The notes below the pieces were generated by a model. The model did not search any database, had not been told where the DNA came from, and saw only the letters and a list, made by a program, of their open reading frames with translations. A stretch of DNA of 64,000 bases from contig JBDWKL010000025.1 in the NCBI GenBank assembly GCA_039973685.1, positions 1 through 64,000 on the forward strand, given 5' to 3'. The first letter of the stretch is position 1, and each line of letters starts with the position of its first letter. The position numbers and the translations under genes are program-made. Positions 35,502-44,487 of this stretch are shown here, in pieces. Origin of the DNA: Hyphomicrobiales bacterium. GTDB taxonomy: Bacteria; Pseudomonadota; Alphaproteobacteria; Rhizobiales; JACESI01.

Positions 35502-36928
35502 TGCCCCGCCTTTTGCCAATAATCGCCAAACATATCATCAAGGCTCGGTTCATTGATGGGAATAGTGCGGACAACTTTTGCGATGTTCATGAGGTGCTTA
35601 TGATTGAAATTCTCATCAATCGAATTACCACCCCAAGACCCGCACCCCATCGACAGGGAAAACGGCATGCCATTATCGAACGAACCACCCGTTGCAAAAC
35701 AATGGGCTTGGTTGACGATGACGCGGCAGGTGGGTAGCTCTTGCGCTAGATTAAGGGCGCGTTGATCGTCACGGCTATGGAGGCCGACCGAATGCCCTGC
35801 CCCAACATGATCTAACAGGCGGCCTGCAATGGTTTTTGCATCATCAAAATCATCAGCGACATAAAGAGTTGTAACAAGCGAAAGCTTCTCACCAGACTCA
35901 GGTGCATTGTCGCCAATACCCGCCCCTTCAATCAGTAGAAATTTAATCGTGTCAGATGCCTCAAGTTCGAGATGAGCAACAGACATCACCTTGTCGATAT
36001 CTTGCGCCAACATCTCGCGATTAAGATGTCCACTTCCGAACAATGCGTTCTTGAGACGATCCCCATCAGCGCCAGTCAACAAACGCCCGCCTGCTTGCTC
36101 AAGCTCTGCCAAAAATGCATCGCGCACAGACTTTAAGACGATGACCGCATTTTCTGACGAACAAGACGTGGAGTTGTCAAAGGTCTTGGATGCCGTGATC
36201 TTCTGCGCCGCCTCTTTAAGGTCAGCAGTTTCATCGACGATAACACTCACATTGCCCGCGCCAACGCCGATGGCTGGCGTGCCAGATGAATAGGCGCGCT
36301 TCACATTGTTCTGGCTACCTGTCACCACCAGCAAGTCAGCAGCTTCCATTAAGCGTTGCGCCTTTGCTTTTGAAACAGGGGCCGGCACCATTTGCACCAG
36401 ATCATGATCAACGCCAATTTTATCAAACTCAGCGTGAATATAAGAAATCAATTTCTCGCACACCTCAACCCCTTTGGGAGATGGCGATAGAATGACCGCA
36501 TTGCCGCATTTAAGCGCATTCACGACGTTATTGGTGGGTGTGGCAACTGGATTGGTTGAAGGCACCACAGCACCAATCACGCCCTTCGCACGCGCAATCT
36601 CAGTTATTCCTGTTGCAGGGTCGCTTGAAATAATACCGCAGGTCTTCGAGTGCTTCATATCACGCAGCACGCCTAAGGTTTTGCGGTGGTTCTTGGTGAT
36701 CTTATCTTTGACATTACCAAGGCCGGTTGTCTCGACGGCCATGGTTGCAAGTTCTTCATTGCGTGATGGCTCCATCAACGCCCATGCAGCAGCAAAGGCC
36801 GCCGTATCATAGCGCTCTTGCGTTGCACCCGCCTCAAAGGCTGCTTGCGCCACACGTGCCCTTGAAACCAACGCGTCAACAATTGCCGCATCGCTTTCAG
36901 CAACGGCTTGGATATCGGCCACGGCCAT
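35498..36928 (-). CDS. sauS: CoA-acylating aldehyde dehydrogenase, probable sulfoacetaldehyde dehydrogenase SauS
   Basis: The protein is 476 aa from ATG 36928 (GGTGAG upstream). It is an acylating aldehyde dehydrogenase of the EutE/AdhE-N type: GVIGAVVPSTNPVATPTNNV, VVTGSQNNVKRAY, and the catalytic Cys in FDNSTSCSSENAVIV. Near the C-terminus, NQAHCFATGGSFDNGMPFSL and SMGCGSWGGNSIDENFN are features I associate with SauS-type enzymes. Predicted reaction: sulfoacetyl-CoA plus NADPH to sulfoacetaldehyde and CoA. The desulfonating enzyme Xsc, needed next, is not in this window. The gene is coupled to sauT by a 4-bp overlap and lies behind tctABC. Confidence 0.8.
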   Translation of the reverse strand: MAVADIQAVAESDAAIVDALVSRARVAQAAFEAGATQERYDTAAFAAAWALMEPSRNEELATMAVETTGLGNVKDKITKNHRKTLGVLRDMKHSKTCGIISSDPATGITEIARAKGVIGAVVPSTNPVATPTNNVVNALKCGNAVILSPSPKGVEVCEKLISYIHAEFDKIGVDHDLVQMVPAPVSKAKAQRLMEAADLLVVTGSQNNVKRAYSSGTPAIGVGAGNVSVIVDETADLKEAAQKITASKTFDNSTSCSSENAVIVLKSVRDAFLAELEQAGGRLLTGADGDRLKNALFGSGHLNREMLAQDIDKVMSVAHLELEASDTIKFLLIEGAGIGDNAPESGEKLSLVTTLYVADDFDDAKTIAGRLLDHVGAGHSVGLHSRDDQRALNLAQELPTCRVIVNQAHCFATGGSFDNGMPFSLSMGCGSWGGNSIDENFNHKHLMNIAKVVRTIPINEPSLDDMFGDYWQKAGQ

Positions 36929-36946
36929 AAAACTCACCTTTCGAAG

Positions 36947-36969
36947 GTGGGTGGCACAATGCCACCCAC
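36947..36969 (-). promoter_or_regulatory. Intercistronic hairpin between tctC and sauS
   Basis: GTGGGTGGCA (36947-36956) and its complement TGCCACCCAC (36960-36969) form a 10-bp stem with a 3-nt loop. There is no T-tract. Position after the solute-binding protein gene is typical of hairpins that stabilise the upstream mRNA and give more binding protein than enzymes. Confidence 0.65.
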
Positions 36970-36993
36970 TACTATTGTTTGGATGTAAGAGCC

Positions 36994-37962
36994 TTATAGG
37001 CCTTTTAAAAGCTCTGTAAGGGTCGCTTGGCGCTTATCCCACATTGCAATCACTTCATCACGGCTCATAATGTGCATTGGCGAACCACCCGCTTTCATGC
37101 GTTTTTCAACACGGGCATGTTTGAACATTTCCGGCACTTTCGCAGCCAACACGTCGATCACTTCCTGCGGTGTTCCTTTTGGCACCATAAGACCACGGAA
37201 GTTGACGGATGAATTATCAACATCAAGGCCCGCTTCTTTCATGGTTGGGACGTCTGGCAAGAATGCATTGCGCTCAAGGTCTGCAACACCCAGAATTTTC
37301 ACGGTGCCAGCTTGTTGTGCGCGGAATGCATCAGACAGATTGTTGACGCCTGCGAGCACTTCACCCGCAATAACAGCTTTCATTGCCGCAGCACCGCCAC
37401 CCTTTGTTGGGATATAGGCAAGTTTGCATTCACATGCTTTTTCAATTTGAAGGGCTGCAATATGGTGACCCACGAACAGGCCAGCGCCCGACGTTGTTGT
37501 TTTGCCTGGATTGGCTTTGGCAAACGTCACCAAGTCTTCCATGGAGTTAAACTTAGAATCCTTACCCACCACAACAACAGCAGGGTCAGCGCCCCAGTTG
37601 GCGATTGGCTCAAAGGAATCCTTTGAATATTTAACGCCGCCTTTGATGCTTTGCGCGATGAAATGCGGAATGTTGTAGGCAGACATCGTATAGCCATCTG
37701 CTTCTGCATCCGTTGCAAACCAGTTCCAGCCTTTGCGGCCACCAGCACCCGGTTTGTTGAGAATGTAGATTGGCTGGCCCAGTTGATCTTCATTACCAGC
37801 CACCATTGTTACGATGCGCGCCTGAAAGTCAGTCGCTCCTCCTGCACCATAAGAAACAGCAACGCCAATGGGGCGATCTGGATAATCAGCAGCAACAGAT
37901 AAGCCTGCAGCACTCGCTAAAACAAAGGCACTTGCCAAAGCTGTTTTTAGTAATCTTCTCAT
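36994..37962 (-). CDS. tctC: TTT periplasmic solute-binding protein TctC (second system)
   Basis: The 322-aa protein starts at ATG with GGAGGAAA upstream. A Sec signal peptide (MRRLLKTALASAFVLASAAG..VAA) precedes the Bug-fold domain: YPDRPIGVAVSYGAGGATDF, then LNKPGAGGRKGWNWFATDA and LPDVPTMKEAGLDV. It should bind the carboxylate handled by the downstream enzymes; sulfoacetate is the inference. It is clearly different in sequence from the TctC at 25.7 kb. It is the third gene of tctA-tctB-tctC-sauS-sauT. Confidence 0.9.
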   Translation of the reverse strand: MRRLLKTALASAFVLASAAGLSVAADYPDRPIGVAVSYGAGGATDFQARIVTMVAGNEDQLGQPIYILNKPGAGGRKGWNWFATDAEADGYTMSAYNIPHFIAQSIKGGVKYSKDSFEPIANWGADPAVVVVGKDSKFNSMEDLVTFAKANPGKTTTSGAGLFVGHHIAALQIEKACECKLAYIPTKGGGAAAMKAVIAGEVLAGVNNLSDAFRAQQAGTVKILGVADLERNAFLPDVPTMKEAGLDVDNSSVNFRGLMVPKGTPQEVIDVLAAKVPEMFKHARVEKRMKAGGSPMHIMSRDEVIAMWDKRQATLTELLKGL

Positions 37963-37995
37963 GTCGTTTCCTCCCGTATGAAAATAAATGATCGT

Positions 37996-38457
37996 CTAAA
38001 ACCAGATGCCACGTGGTGTTTGCACCTGAAGTAGTTTGTAAAATAGTCCGTAAATCACACCCATAAATATCAGCGTGACAGCTGCCCGTTTGCCCCAATC
38101 TTTTAAGCTAGAAAGAGGTGCTGGATCGTAGATAGAATAAATTGTAAAAAAGGCGATTGTGGATGAAAGATAAAAGCCCAATTCTTTGGCCGCGAAGAAC
38201 ACGAAAACCGCGACCACGATAGCGCCCGGTAAAATGTTCATCATCTCTTGTTGCTTTAGCCCTGTCCCTACTTTTGACAGGCCAGCAGCAGCGCGGATGA
38301 AATTCCAAACTGCGAGCGCTACAAAGAAGACCGAAACAACCCGAGGAAAGAGATAAGCTTCCGCTGGCTCTTGGGTGAAGCTCAGCCAAACAACGGTTGT
38401 TGCAAGTAATAAAATAAGCGTGGCCGGTATGGCGTGTTGAAGGCGGCTAGTGGTCAT
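37996..38457 (-). CDS. tctB: TTT transporter small membrane subunit TctB (second system)
   Basis: The 153-aa protein has four predicted helices (ATLILLLATTVVWLSF at residues 11-26, VVSVFFVALAVWNFI, ILPGAIVVAVFVFFAAKELG, AAVTLIFMGVIYGLFYKLL). This is the TctB layout. It overlaps tctA by 4 bp (ATGA) and precedes tctC by 33 bp. It assembles with TctA in the inner membrane. Confidence 0.87.
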   Translation of the reverse strand: MTTSRLQHAIPATLILLLATTVVWLSFTQEPAEAYLFPRVVSVFFVALAVWNFIRAAAGLSKVGTGLKQQEMMNILPGAIVVAVFVFFAAKELGFYLSSTIAFFTIYSIYDPAPLSSLKDWGKRAAVTLIFMGVIYGLFYKLLQVQTPRGIWF

Positions 38458-39986
38458 TGTGCTGCCTCCGTTGCTTCATCAGATTTTGCAGGACTGGCCT
38501 TTTTACCGCCACTCAACATGTTGAACCAAAATGCGTAGCCGATTGAACCAAGTACCAAGAGGATCAAGAACAGGTTCAACCCGCCTGTGAAGAAATATTC
38601 CAGCGGCCCGTTTTGTGCAGCGGCAATAAGCGACCCAGTGGTGAAGTAGTCAGCAGCCAGCGGGCCGAGGATTAACCCAAGCACGAGCGGTGCGGCAGAA
38701 AAACCAAATTTCTCGAGCACATACATACCCGCGCCAAGCACAAACATGATGTAGACATCATCCATGCTTTGCTGAACGGAGTAGGAGCCGAACACTGCCA
38801 GAATAACAACCGCTGCCGCCATAACGGCAACAGGTGCGCGCGCAATGCGGGCGGCCCATGAAGCAGTATAGAGACCGAACAAGACCATGAATATCTGACC
38901 GATCAACATGGAATCGATAAAGGTCCAGATTTCACGCGGATGGTTTGTGAAAATATCTGGCCCCGGTGAAATGTTGTTGATGAGCAACCCGCCAAGAAGG
39001 ACTGCCGCTGTTGGGCTTCCTGGAATGGAGAGCGTGAGCAGCGGCACCAAAGACGGGCCCACCATCGCGTTGTTTGCTGATTCAGCCGCGATAACACCTT
39101 CTGGGTGTCCGGTGCCAAACTTATCCTTATGCGGTGAAAACTTGCGCGTTTGATCATAGGCAACAAGCCCCGCAATTTGTCCGCCGACACCGGGAATAAT
39201 CCCGATGATTGAGCCCACCACCGTGCCGATAGAAAGCGCGCGCACAGAACTGAATGTTTCCTTCATGGAGCTGAGCAACGAATATTTGGGAACTGCGATC
39301 GCCTCAACCGCTGATGCATTTCGTCCCTTGGCCATCATGTCGATGATTTGTGGGATCGCGAATAATCCGATCAGCGCCGGAATAATATGGATGCCACCCG
39401 ACAGACTATCGTGGAAAGCAAAGCGCTCGACGCCGCGAATATCATCATAGCCAATTTGGCTCAGCCATAGGCCGATACAGCCAGACAGGAACCCTTTCAC
39501 GAAGCTTTTTGAATCGAGTGAACCGATGACTGTCACGCCCAAAATTGCAATCCAAAAAAGATGCGATGGGCCGAATTTCAAAGCCCATTGGGCAAGCACT
39601 GGTGTCAAGAATATCAGCAAGAACACGCCGATAATACCGCCGATGCCCGAGGCTAGAAAGGAAAGATGAAGCGCGCGGGTGCCCTCGCCTCTCTTTGCCA
39701 TTTCATTACCATCAAGGGCTGTCGCAATATTGGCAGGTGCGCCCGGAATTTTCAGCAGTATGGCACTCACCGCACCGCCCGCCACCGTGGATGTATAAGC
39801 GGCACCCAGCAGGATGAGGCCGTGCGTTGCCTCCATCTTGAACGTGAACGGGATAAGCAGCGCCACGGCCATGGTTGGTGATAGGCCCGGTGTTGCTCCT
39901 AAAATCAAACCACCAATTGTCCCGCCCACTAAAAGCAGGAACGCAGTCGGTTCAAAAACACCACCGAAGTAACTCAAAAATTCCAT
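38454..39986 (-). CDS. tctA: TTT transporter large permease subunit TctA (second system)
   Basis: The protein is 510 aa from ATG 39986, which has GGGGAGGA upstream; a start at 40013 is less likely. It is polytopic with the TctA signatures GGLILGATPGLSPTMAVALL near residue 25, LLKIPGAPANIATALDGNEM, GIIPGVGGQIAGLVAYDQTR near 265 and AESANNAMVGPSLVPLL. It is the translocation subunit and first gene of the operon. Its start lies 112 bp from the divergent LacI-family regulator, with a palindromic operator between. Confidence 0.92.
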   Translation of the reverse strand: MEFLSYFGGVFEPTAFLLLVGGTIGGLILGATPGLSPTMAVALLIPFTFKMEATHGLILLGAAYTSTVAGGAVSAILLKIPGAPANIATALDGNEMAKRGEGTRALHLSFLASGIGGIIGVFLLIFLTPVLAQWALKFGPSHLFWIAILGVTVIGSLDSKSFVKGFLSGCIGLWLSQIGYDDIRGVERFAFHDSLSGGIHIIPALIGLFAIPQIIDMMAKGRNASAVEAIAVPKYSLLSSMKETFSSVRALSIGTVVGSIIGIIPGVGGQIAGLVAYDQTRKFSPHKDKFGTGHPEGVIAAESANNAMVGPSLVPLLTLSIPGSPTAAVLLGGLLINNISPGPDIFTNHPREIWTFIDSMLIGQIFMVLFGLYTASWAARIARAPVAVMAAAVVILAVFGSYSVQQSMDDVYIMFVLGAGMYVLEKFGFSAAPLVLGLILGPLAADYFTTGSLIAAAQNGPLEYFFTGGLNLFLILLVLGSIGYAFWFNMLSGGKKASPAKSDEATEAAQ

Positions 39987-40059
39987 AAGCGTGTTGTTCC
40001 TCCCCAAGTCCAAAACGCGCGCAAGATTGCCTTGGGTAAAACTTTATGGGATGAAAATA

Positions 40060-40081
40060 AAAATGCAAACGTTTTCATTTT
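40060..40081. promoter_or_regulatory. LacI-family operator between tctA and the regulator gene
   Basis: The 22 bases 40060-40081 (central part TGCAAACGTTTTCA) form a near-perfect palindrome centred on CG, with one mismatched pair per arm. This is the classic LacI/GalR operator form. It lies 74-95 bp upstream of tctA and 16-37 bp before the regulator's start, so it likely controls both genes. Confidence 0.85.
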
Positions 40082-40097
40082 GTGTGGAGAAGCCATT

Positions 40098-41129
40098 TTG
40101 CCTCGTCAAAGATCACGAAAAGGCGCGCCTGGAATTTTGGAAGTGGCCAAACGTGCGGGCGTTTCACCAGCCACAGTTTCGCGGTATTTCAATGACCCTG
40201 AGATCGTTAAAAGCCCGACCCGAAAACGAATAAAGGATGCTGCCCACGACCTTGGCTATATCCGCGACCGTATGGCGAGCGCCATGCACAATCATTTCTC
40301 TGGCACGATCGGGCTGGTGGTGCCGACCATCGACAATGCGATTTTCTCGGAATTGATACAGGCGTTTTCTGCTAAACTGCGTGAGTATGATCGCACCATG
40401 TTGATTGCAACCCATAACTACAATCTTCAAGACGAAGTCTCAATCATTCGCTCCTTGTTGGAACGGCGTATTGATGCGGTTGCGATGATTGGCCTTGACC
40501 ATGAGCGCCCTCCCCTTGAAATGCTGGCATCCCGTGGCGTACCTGTATTAGCCGCTTGGAACTATCGCGCAGATTCCACTATTTCCTGTATTGGAGCAGA
40601 TAACGTCAAGGTTGGGTTTCAAGTGGGGCGCTACTTGGTTGAGAATGGCCATGAAGACATAGCGCTTGTCTTCCCGCCCATTGATAACAACGATCGCGCT
40701 TATGATCGCTTCAATGGTGTTTTAAGTGCGCTCAAACAGTCGCCTTCCACATTCCCCTCCCATCGCAAAATCACATCGCTTTATGACATTGGAACGGCGA
40801 AAGCAGCTGTTGCCAAATTGCTTTCACAAAACCGACCAACCGCCCTCATTTGTGGCAATGACATCATTGCTCAGGGTGCGCTCTTTGCTTGTCAAATGCT
40901 GGGTTTGCGCGTGCCGCACGATATATCTGTGATCGGAATTGGCGACTTTCGAGGGTCTGCTCATATGGAGCCAGGCCTCACCACATTGCGCCTGCCTGCA
41001 AAACGCATTGGAGAACTGGCGGCGGAAAAACTATGTGCGAAAGTTGATTTTGGCGCAGAGAGCCAAATCGAGCGCATTGAGATTGAGGCTGAATTAATTG
41101 AAAGAGGATCAGTGCGTAAACTCAAATAA
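40098..41129 (+). CDS. LacI-family regulator of the sulfoacetate-type operon
   Basis: The protein is about 343 aa if translation starts at TTG 40098, which has GGAG 8 bp upstream. The frame is open to 40032, but that would place the operator inside the gene. The helix-turn-helix is ILEVAKRAGVSPATVSRYFN, with the hinge KRIKDAAHDLGYIRDRMAS. A periplasmic-binding-protein-like effector domain follows (residues about 60-335; GLVVPTIDNAIFSELIQAF). It probably represses tctABC-sauST until an inducer binds. A hairpin terminator follows the stop. Confidence 0.88.
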   Translation: MPRQRSRKGAPGILEVAKRAGVSPATVSRYFNDPEIVKSPTRKRIKDAAHDLGYIRDRMASAMHNHFSGTIGLVVPTIDNAIFSELIQAFSAKLREYDRTMLIATHNYNLQDEVSIIRSLLERRIDAVAMIGLDHERPPLEMLASRGVPVLAAWNYRADSTISCIGADNVKVGFQVGRYLVENGHEDIALVFPPIDNNDRAYDRFNGVLSALKQSPSTFPSHRKITSLYDIGTAKAAVAKLLSQNRPTALICGNDIIAQGALFACQMLGLRVPHDISVIGIGDFRGSAHMEPGLTTLRLPAKRIGELAAEKLCAKVDFGAESQIERIEIEAELIERGSVRKLK

Positions 41130-41131
41130 AA

Positions 41132-41154
41132 AAGCGAGGGCAATGCCCTCGCTT
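41132..41154. terminator. Bidirectional terminator between convergent regulator and porin genes
   Basis: AAGCGAGGGCA (41132-41142) and its exact complement TGCCCTCGCTT (41144-41154) form an 11-bp stem, flanked by A-rich sequence on the left and T-rich on the right. It can end transcription from both convergent genes. Confidence 0.88.
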
Positions 41155-41182
41155 CTTCAAATTCAAAAATTTAACTCAATGA

Positions 41183-42487
41183 TTAGAAGCTGATTTTAGC
41201 AGATGCAGAGAATGCACCGATAAAGTCGTTACCAAATCGAGCTGAACTGGCGGTGTTTAGGATTGTACCTTCACCAGAAGTAGAGCCTGATGTTAATATA
41301 CCGACGGCGCCGCCAAGTTGAAGATCAACCTTATCATTTGCCTTAAAGCTCAAACCAGAAGTCACCAACCATGTAGCAGACTGTGTACCAGTAGTTGTCG
41401 CGGTTCCTCTATCCCATGTGAGAGAAAGAAGCCCAGAAAGTTTCTCTGAGAACTTGCGGCCAACACCACCAGTCAAGGTCAAACCATCACGGTAAAGTGG
41501 TTCAAAAGCAGTAACCGCACCAAGGCCGGGTACTGTTGGGCTTGGAACACCGGTTACAGGAATAGAACCTAGCTGGCTCCAATCTGTCCAGTTGAACCGA
41601 GCAAAAGCAAGGGTCTTTTCGTTGATCCCAGATTGAATATTAATATCAACTTGCTGAGGAAGCTCTGTTGACAAAGCGATAGGCGCAGTTGGCGTTAAAA
41701 GAGCTGCAGGCGTGTTAAACTGACTGATGTCTACAGTACCAGTGGCATCGATGTCGTAGGCAGCGGTGTAGACTGCTGAAACACGAATTGCGCTTTTTGG
41801 AATTTCGTATGAAAGACCCGCTCTCCAAGTAAATGTATCGTCATCAAGCTCAAACAGACCAAGACCTTGGGCATCCAATCCCGTTAGCGCGCCACCCGTG
41901 CCGGGTAAAAATGGCAACACGCCAGTTGGTACACCAGCAAAGTCAACAAAAGACTGTCTAGAAAGAAAACCATCGAATTGAAGGTATGAACCACCAGCAA
42001 TCACACGAAGTTGGCTTTCTCCAAGTCTCGTATTACCTAAACTGAATTTAGCCGAACAAGTGAGGCCATAGTCTTTCGTGTCAATTTCAAACTCAACCGC
42101 GTTTCCTGAAACAGCTTGGTTGAGACCGTTGTCTTGGTCAGCGCCAAAAGGTGTCGAGAACGTTCCAGCACAATCGAAGTGATCACCGAAGCCTAGTTTG
42201 ATTGCCGCTTTAGGTACGAAGAAGCTTCCGTCAACTCTTGTGTTAGTCGAACTAACCACCGTCGGGCTGGCACCAGGGGCACCAGCTGCAAGATTGACCA
42301 GTCGAGCACTGCTATCAATTGTACGTTGGGGTGCCACAAAAGTGAAACCAACTTCACTGTCAACTTTTTTGTCGGAGAACAAAACATTGTAGTCCACGCC
42401 GCCGCGACTAAAACCACCAGATATTGCTGTAGAACTTGCGATCATGGCGAAAGCGAGTGTGCTACCTAAAATTATTTTATTGTTCAT
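41183..42487 (-). CDS. FadL/OmpP1/TodX-type outer-membrane channel
   Basis: The 434-aa protein has a Sec signal peptide (MNNKIILGSTLAFAMIASST..) and a mature N-terminus SGGFSRGGVDYNVLFSDKKV, the plug or hatch segment of FadL-family proteins. The rest alternates as in a 14-strand beta barrel and ends in an aromatic residue (SASAKISF). FadL channels admit long-chain fatty acids or other hydrophobic compounds through the outer membrane. It is monocistronic, with a large upstream region. The substrate is not evident; acyl-CoA genes further downstream could use it. Confidence 0.85.
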   Translation of the reverse strand: MNNKIILGSTLAFAMIASSTAISGGFSRGGVDYNVLFSDKKVDSEVGFTFVAPQRTIDSSARLVNLAAGAPGASPTVVSSTNTRVDGSFFVPKAAIKLGFGDHFDCAGTFSTPFGADQDNGLNQAVSGNAVEFEIDTKDYGLTCSAKFSLGNTRLGESQLRVIAGGSYLQFDGFLSRQSFVDFAGVPTGVLPFLPGTGGALTGLDAQGLGLFELDDDTFTWRAGLSYEIPKSAIRVSAVYTAAYDIDATGTVDISQFNTPAALLTPTAPIALSTELPQQVDINIQSGINEKTLAFARFNWTDWSQLGSIPVTGVPSPTVPGLGAVTAFEPLYRDGLTLTGGVGRKFSEKLSGLLSLTWDRGTATTTGTQSATWLVTSGLSFKANDKVDLQLGGAVGILTSGSTSGEGTILNTASSARFGNDFIGAFSASAKISF

Positions 42488-43042
42488 TGGTGCCTCCCAA
42501 CACTTTATCGGCTCGCCGCTTATTTGTAGCAGCCAATATTTATCTTGCGCTTATTTTTACAGTAAAACGAAAGGATACAAGCGATAGAACACTATTACTG
42601 CACATTTTTGTAACCATTCACATGCAGATGTAACATTTTTGTCACGAAATCCATTTTCAACCTGCTTTGAAAAAAGCGTTATAAACACAGTGTTTCAGGC
42701 GAAATATTTGTATTTTTTAGAGCCCCGCAAGCATGCCAAAAAAACTCAGTAAACTTAAATAAGCCATTGTTTTGCTTGAATTTTGCTTTGCTTCTTTTAT
42801 CTCTACCTTACACTGAAAGAAACCAAAATTTCCTAACGCTTAGAGCACCAAAAATCGCATGTTTTCCACCTGCCGTATGGGAAGCAGCCCCTTTCCCTAC
42901 GGCATACGTTACGTCAACGTCACTCAGAATCATTATTTATGTTTTTTTGCGGTTTGCGATTCCCAAAATTTGGGTATTTTGCACCCTGAATTTTATCAAA
43001 TTCATCGATCAAAAACCGATTTTTGAGACCAAATTAGGTCGC
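42488..43042. other. Non-coding region upstream of the FadL-type gene
   Basis: This 555-bp AT-rich stretch contains no convincing gene; an open frame of about 100 codons at 42767-43072 (plus) has no family likeness and runs into the tautomerase gene. It should hold the promoter of the porin gene. No specific operator was recognised. Confidence 0.55.
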
Positions 43043-43405
43043 TTACTTATCGGCAGGCACCCATGCAGGTAGAGGCGTGCCACCCGTATAGTGGTTTTCT
43101 GCAGGCGTTTCACGAAACAGCACGTAAAGATCGATAGGATCGACATTGAGGGTCTTATTCATAAGCGCGGCGATTGCATCGACCAATGCCTTTTTACGCT
43201 CAGGCTCACGGCCAGGGCGCAGGTCCACCTCGACCAGCGGCAAGCCATCGCCGATCTCTCCAAAGGCTTCGCGGATCGCTACATAATCATACTTGGTTTC
43301 TTTCGGTGCGAGCGTATCAAGGACCGCCTGCTTCACACCTTCTCTGATCGTCTTCTTGGTTTCAGCAGGCGTTCCAATTGGCAATTCAACACGAATAACA
43401 GGCAT
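43043..43405 (-). CDS. Tautomerase-superfamily protein (4-oxalocrotonate tautomerase-like)
   Basis: The 120-aa protein starts MPVIRVELPIG, so removal of Met exposes the catalytic Pro. It continues RKKALVDAIAALMNKTLNVD and DLYVLFRETPAENHYTGG, typical of the longer tautomerase family (about 120-130 aa). Ribosome site GAGGAG precedes the ATG. It lies 43 bp downstream of the CdhR-like regulator on the same strand, so the two are probably cotranscribed. The substrate is unknown; isomerisation of an oxo-acid in the neighbouring pathway is possible. Confidence 0.85.
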   Translation of the reverse strand: MPVIRVELPIGTPAETKKTIREGVKQAVLDTLAPKETKYDYVAIREAFGEIGDGLPLVEVDLRPGREPERKKALVDAIAALMNKTLNVDPIDLYVLFRETPAENHYTGGTPLPAWVPADK

Positions 43406-43447
43406 GATTTTCTCCTCATATTTTGCACCAACCCTAAGATAGAAACT

Positions 43448-44374
43448 TCATCGAACCAAGCCACTTTTACGTAGTTGTTGCGGGGTCACATTGAACATTT
43501 GCTTAAACGCACGAGAAAGCGCTGCTGCATTTTCATATCCCACTCTGATTGAAACTTCAGAAATGGGAAGGCGCGTGTTTTCGACTAAGTTTCGCGCAGC
43601 TTGAAGACGGGTCTTTTTGTAGATGCGACCCGGCGGATCACCAATTTCGTTCAAGAACCGCCGTTCCAGTGTTTTCACACCGAGGCCTGTTCGTTGCGCA
43701 ATCTCACGATTGGAAAGCGGGATCTCTAAATTTTCTTGCATGAGTTGCATGGCACGGAAAACCGCCGAATGAGGTGCGCCTTGCTGATTGCTGCCCTGAG
43801 CCGATTGCATGGTTTGCATAAGCAAAGCGCCGACATCCAAACGCAAAGCCTCCCCATGCTCTTCGCCGATAAGTCGGAGCGCTAAATCAAAAGCCGCCAA
43901 TGCTCCCGCGCAGGTAATAACGCTGGGGCTGACGACAAAACGCTCCTTGGTTGTCTCAACAGATAAAAACTGCTCGCTGAAACTATCAAAAACATCCCAG
44001 TGGATGGTTGCCTTTTGTCCATCCAAAAGCCCTGCCGCCGCCATCAACCATGCGCCCGTATCAAGTCCAACAATTCGCTTGGCGTTGGTTCGTGCTGCCC
44101 GCAATACATTGCGACATTTGCTAGTGCTTAGAGAAAGGTGGTCGTAGCTTGAAACAATAAACAGATCGTCGATACGATTACTCGGATCAAAAGCGCCATC
44201 TGGCATGATAGGTAAGCCACTTGAAGACGAGACGCTCTCACCATCTAAGGTATAAAACTGCCATTGATAAAGCGCATCATTAGAAAGCGTATTGGCCGCA
44301 CGAAACGGTTCGAGAATATTCGCGAGACAATGATTTGAGAACTTCTCAAACAGCAAAATGCTGATTTCTTTCAT
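43448..44374 (-). CDS. cdhR: GlxA-type AraC regulator, probable CdhR (carnitine dehydrogenase regulator)
   Basis: The protein is 308 aa from ATG 44374; a GTG at 44383 adds three residues. It has an N-terminal DJ-1/PfpI amidotransferase-like domain (residues 1-175; ISILLFEKFSNHCLANILEP) and a C-terminal AraC helix-turn-helix pair (LSNREIAQRTGLGVKTLERR, ISEVSIRVGYENAAALSRAF). GlxA-family activators include GbdR and CdhR, which respond to glycine betaine and carnitine. Divergence from the dehydrocarnitine-cleavage enzyme gene, with 113 bp between them, supports CdhR. Confidence 0.83.
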   Translation of the reverse strand: MKEISILLFEKFSNHCLANILEPFRAANTLSNDALYQWQFYTLDGESVSSSSGLPIMPDGAFDPSNRIDDLFIVSSYDHLSLSTSKCRNVLRAARTNAKRIVGLDTGAWLMAAAGLLDGQKATIHWDVFDSFSEQFLSVETTKERFVVSPSVITCAGALAAFDLALRLIGEEHGEALRLDVGALLMQTMQSAQGSNQQGAPHSAVFRAMQLMQENLEIPLSNREIAQRTGLGVKTLERRFLNEIGDPPGRIYKKTRLQAARNLVENTRLPISEVSIRVGYENAAALSRAFKQMFNVTPQQLRKSGLVR

Positions 44375-44487
44375 GCCGCTCACTCTCTGTCTTAATTTGC
44401 ATATTGATTGTCTATTTCAGCATATCATCATTTCAAAAGAAGCGTAGCCTGTTATCAAGTTTAGATGGATAATTCTGGGAGGACGTC

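Noticed and set aside
42767-43072. Plus-strand open frame of about 100 codons upstream of the tautomerase gene
   Set aside because: No family likeness, no ribosome site, AT-rich composition, and it runs antisense into the tautomerase gene.
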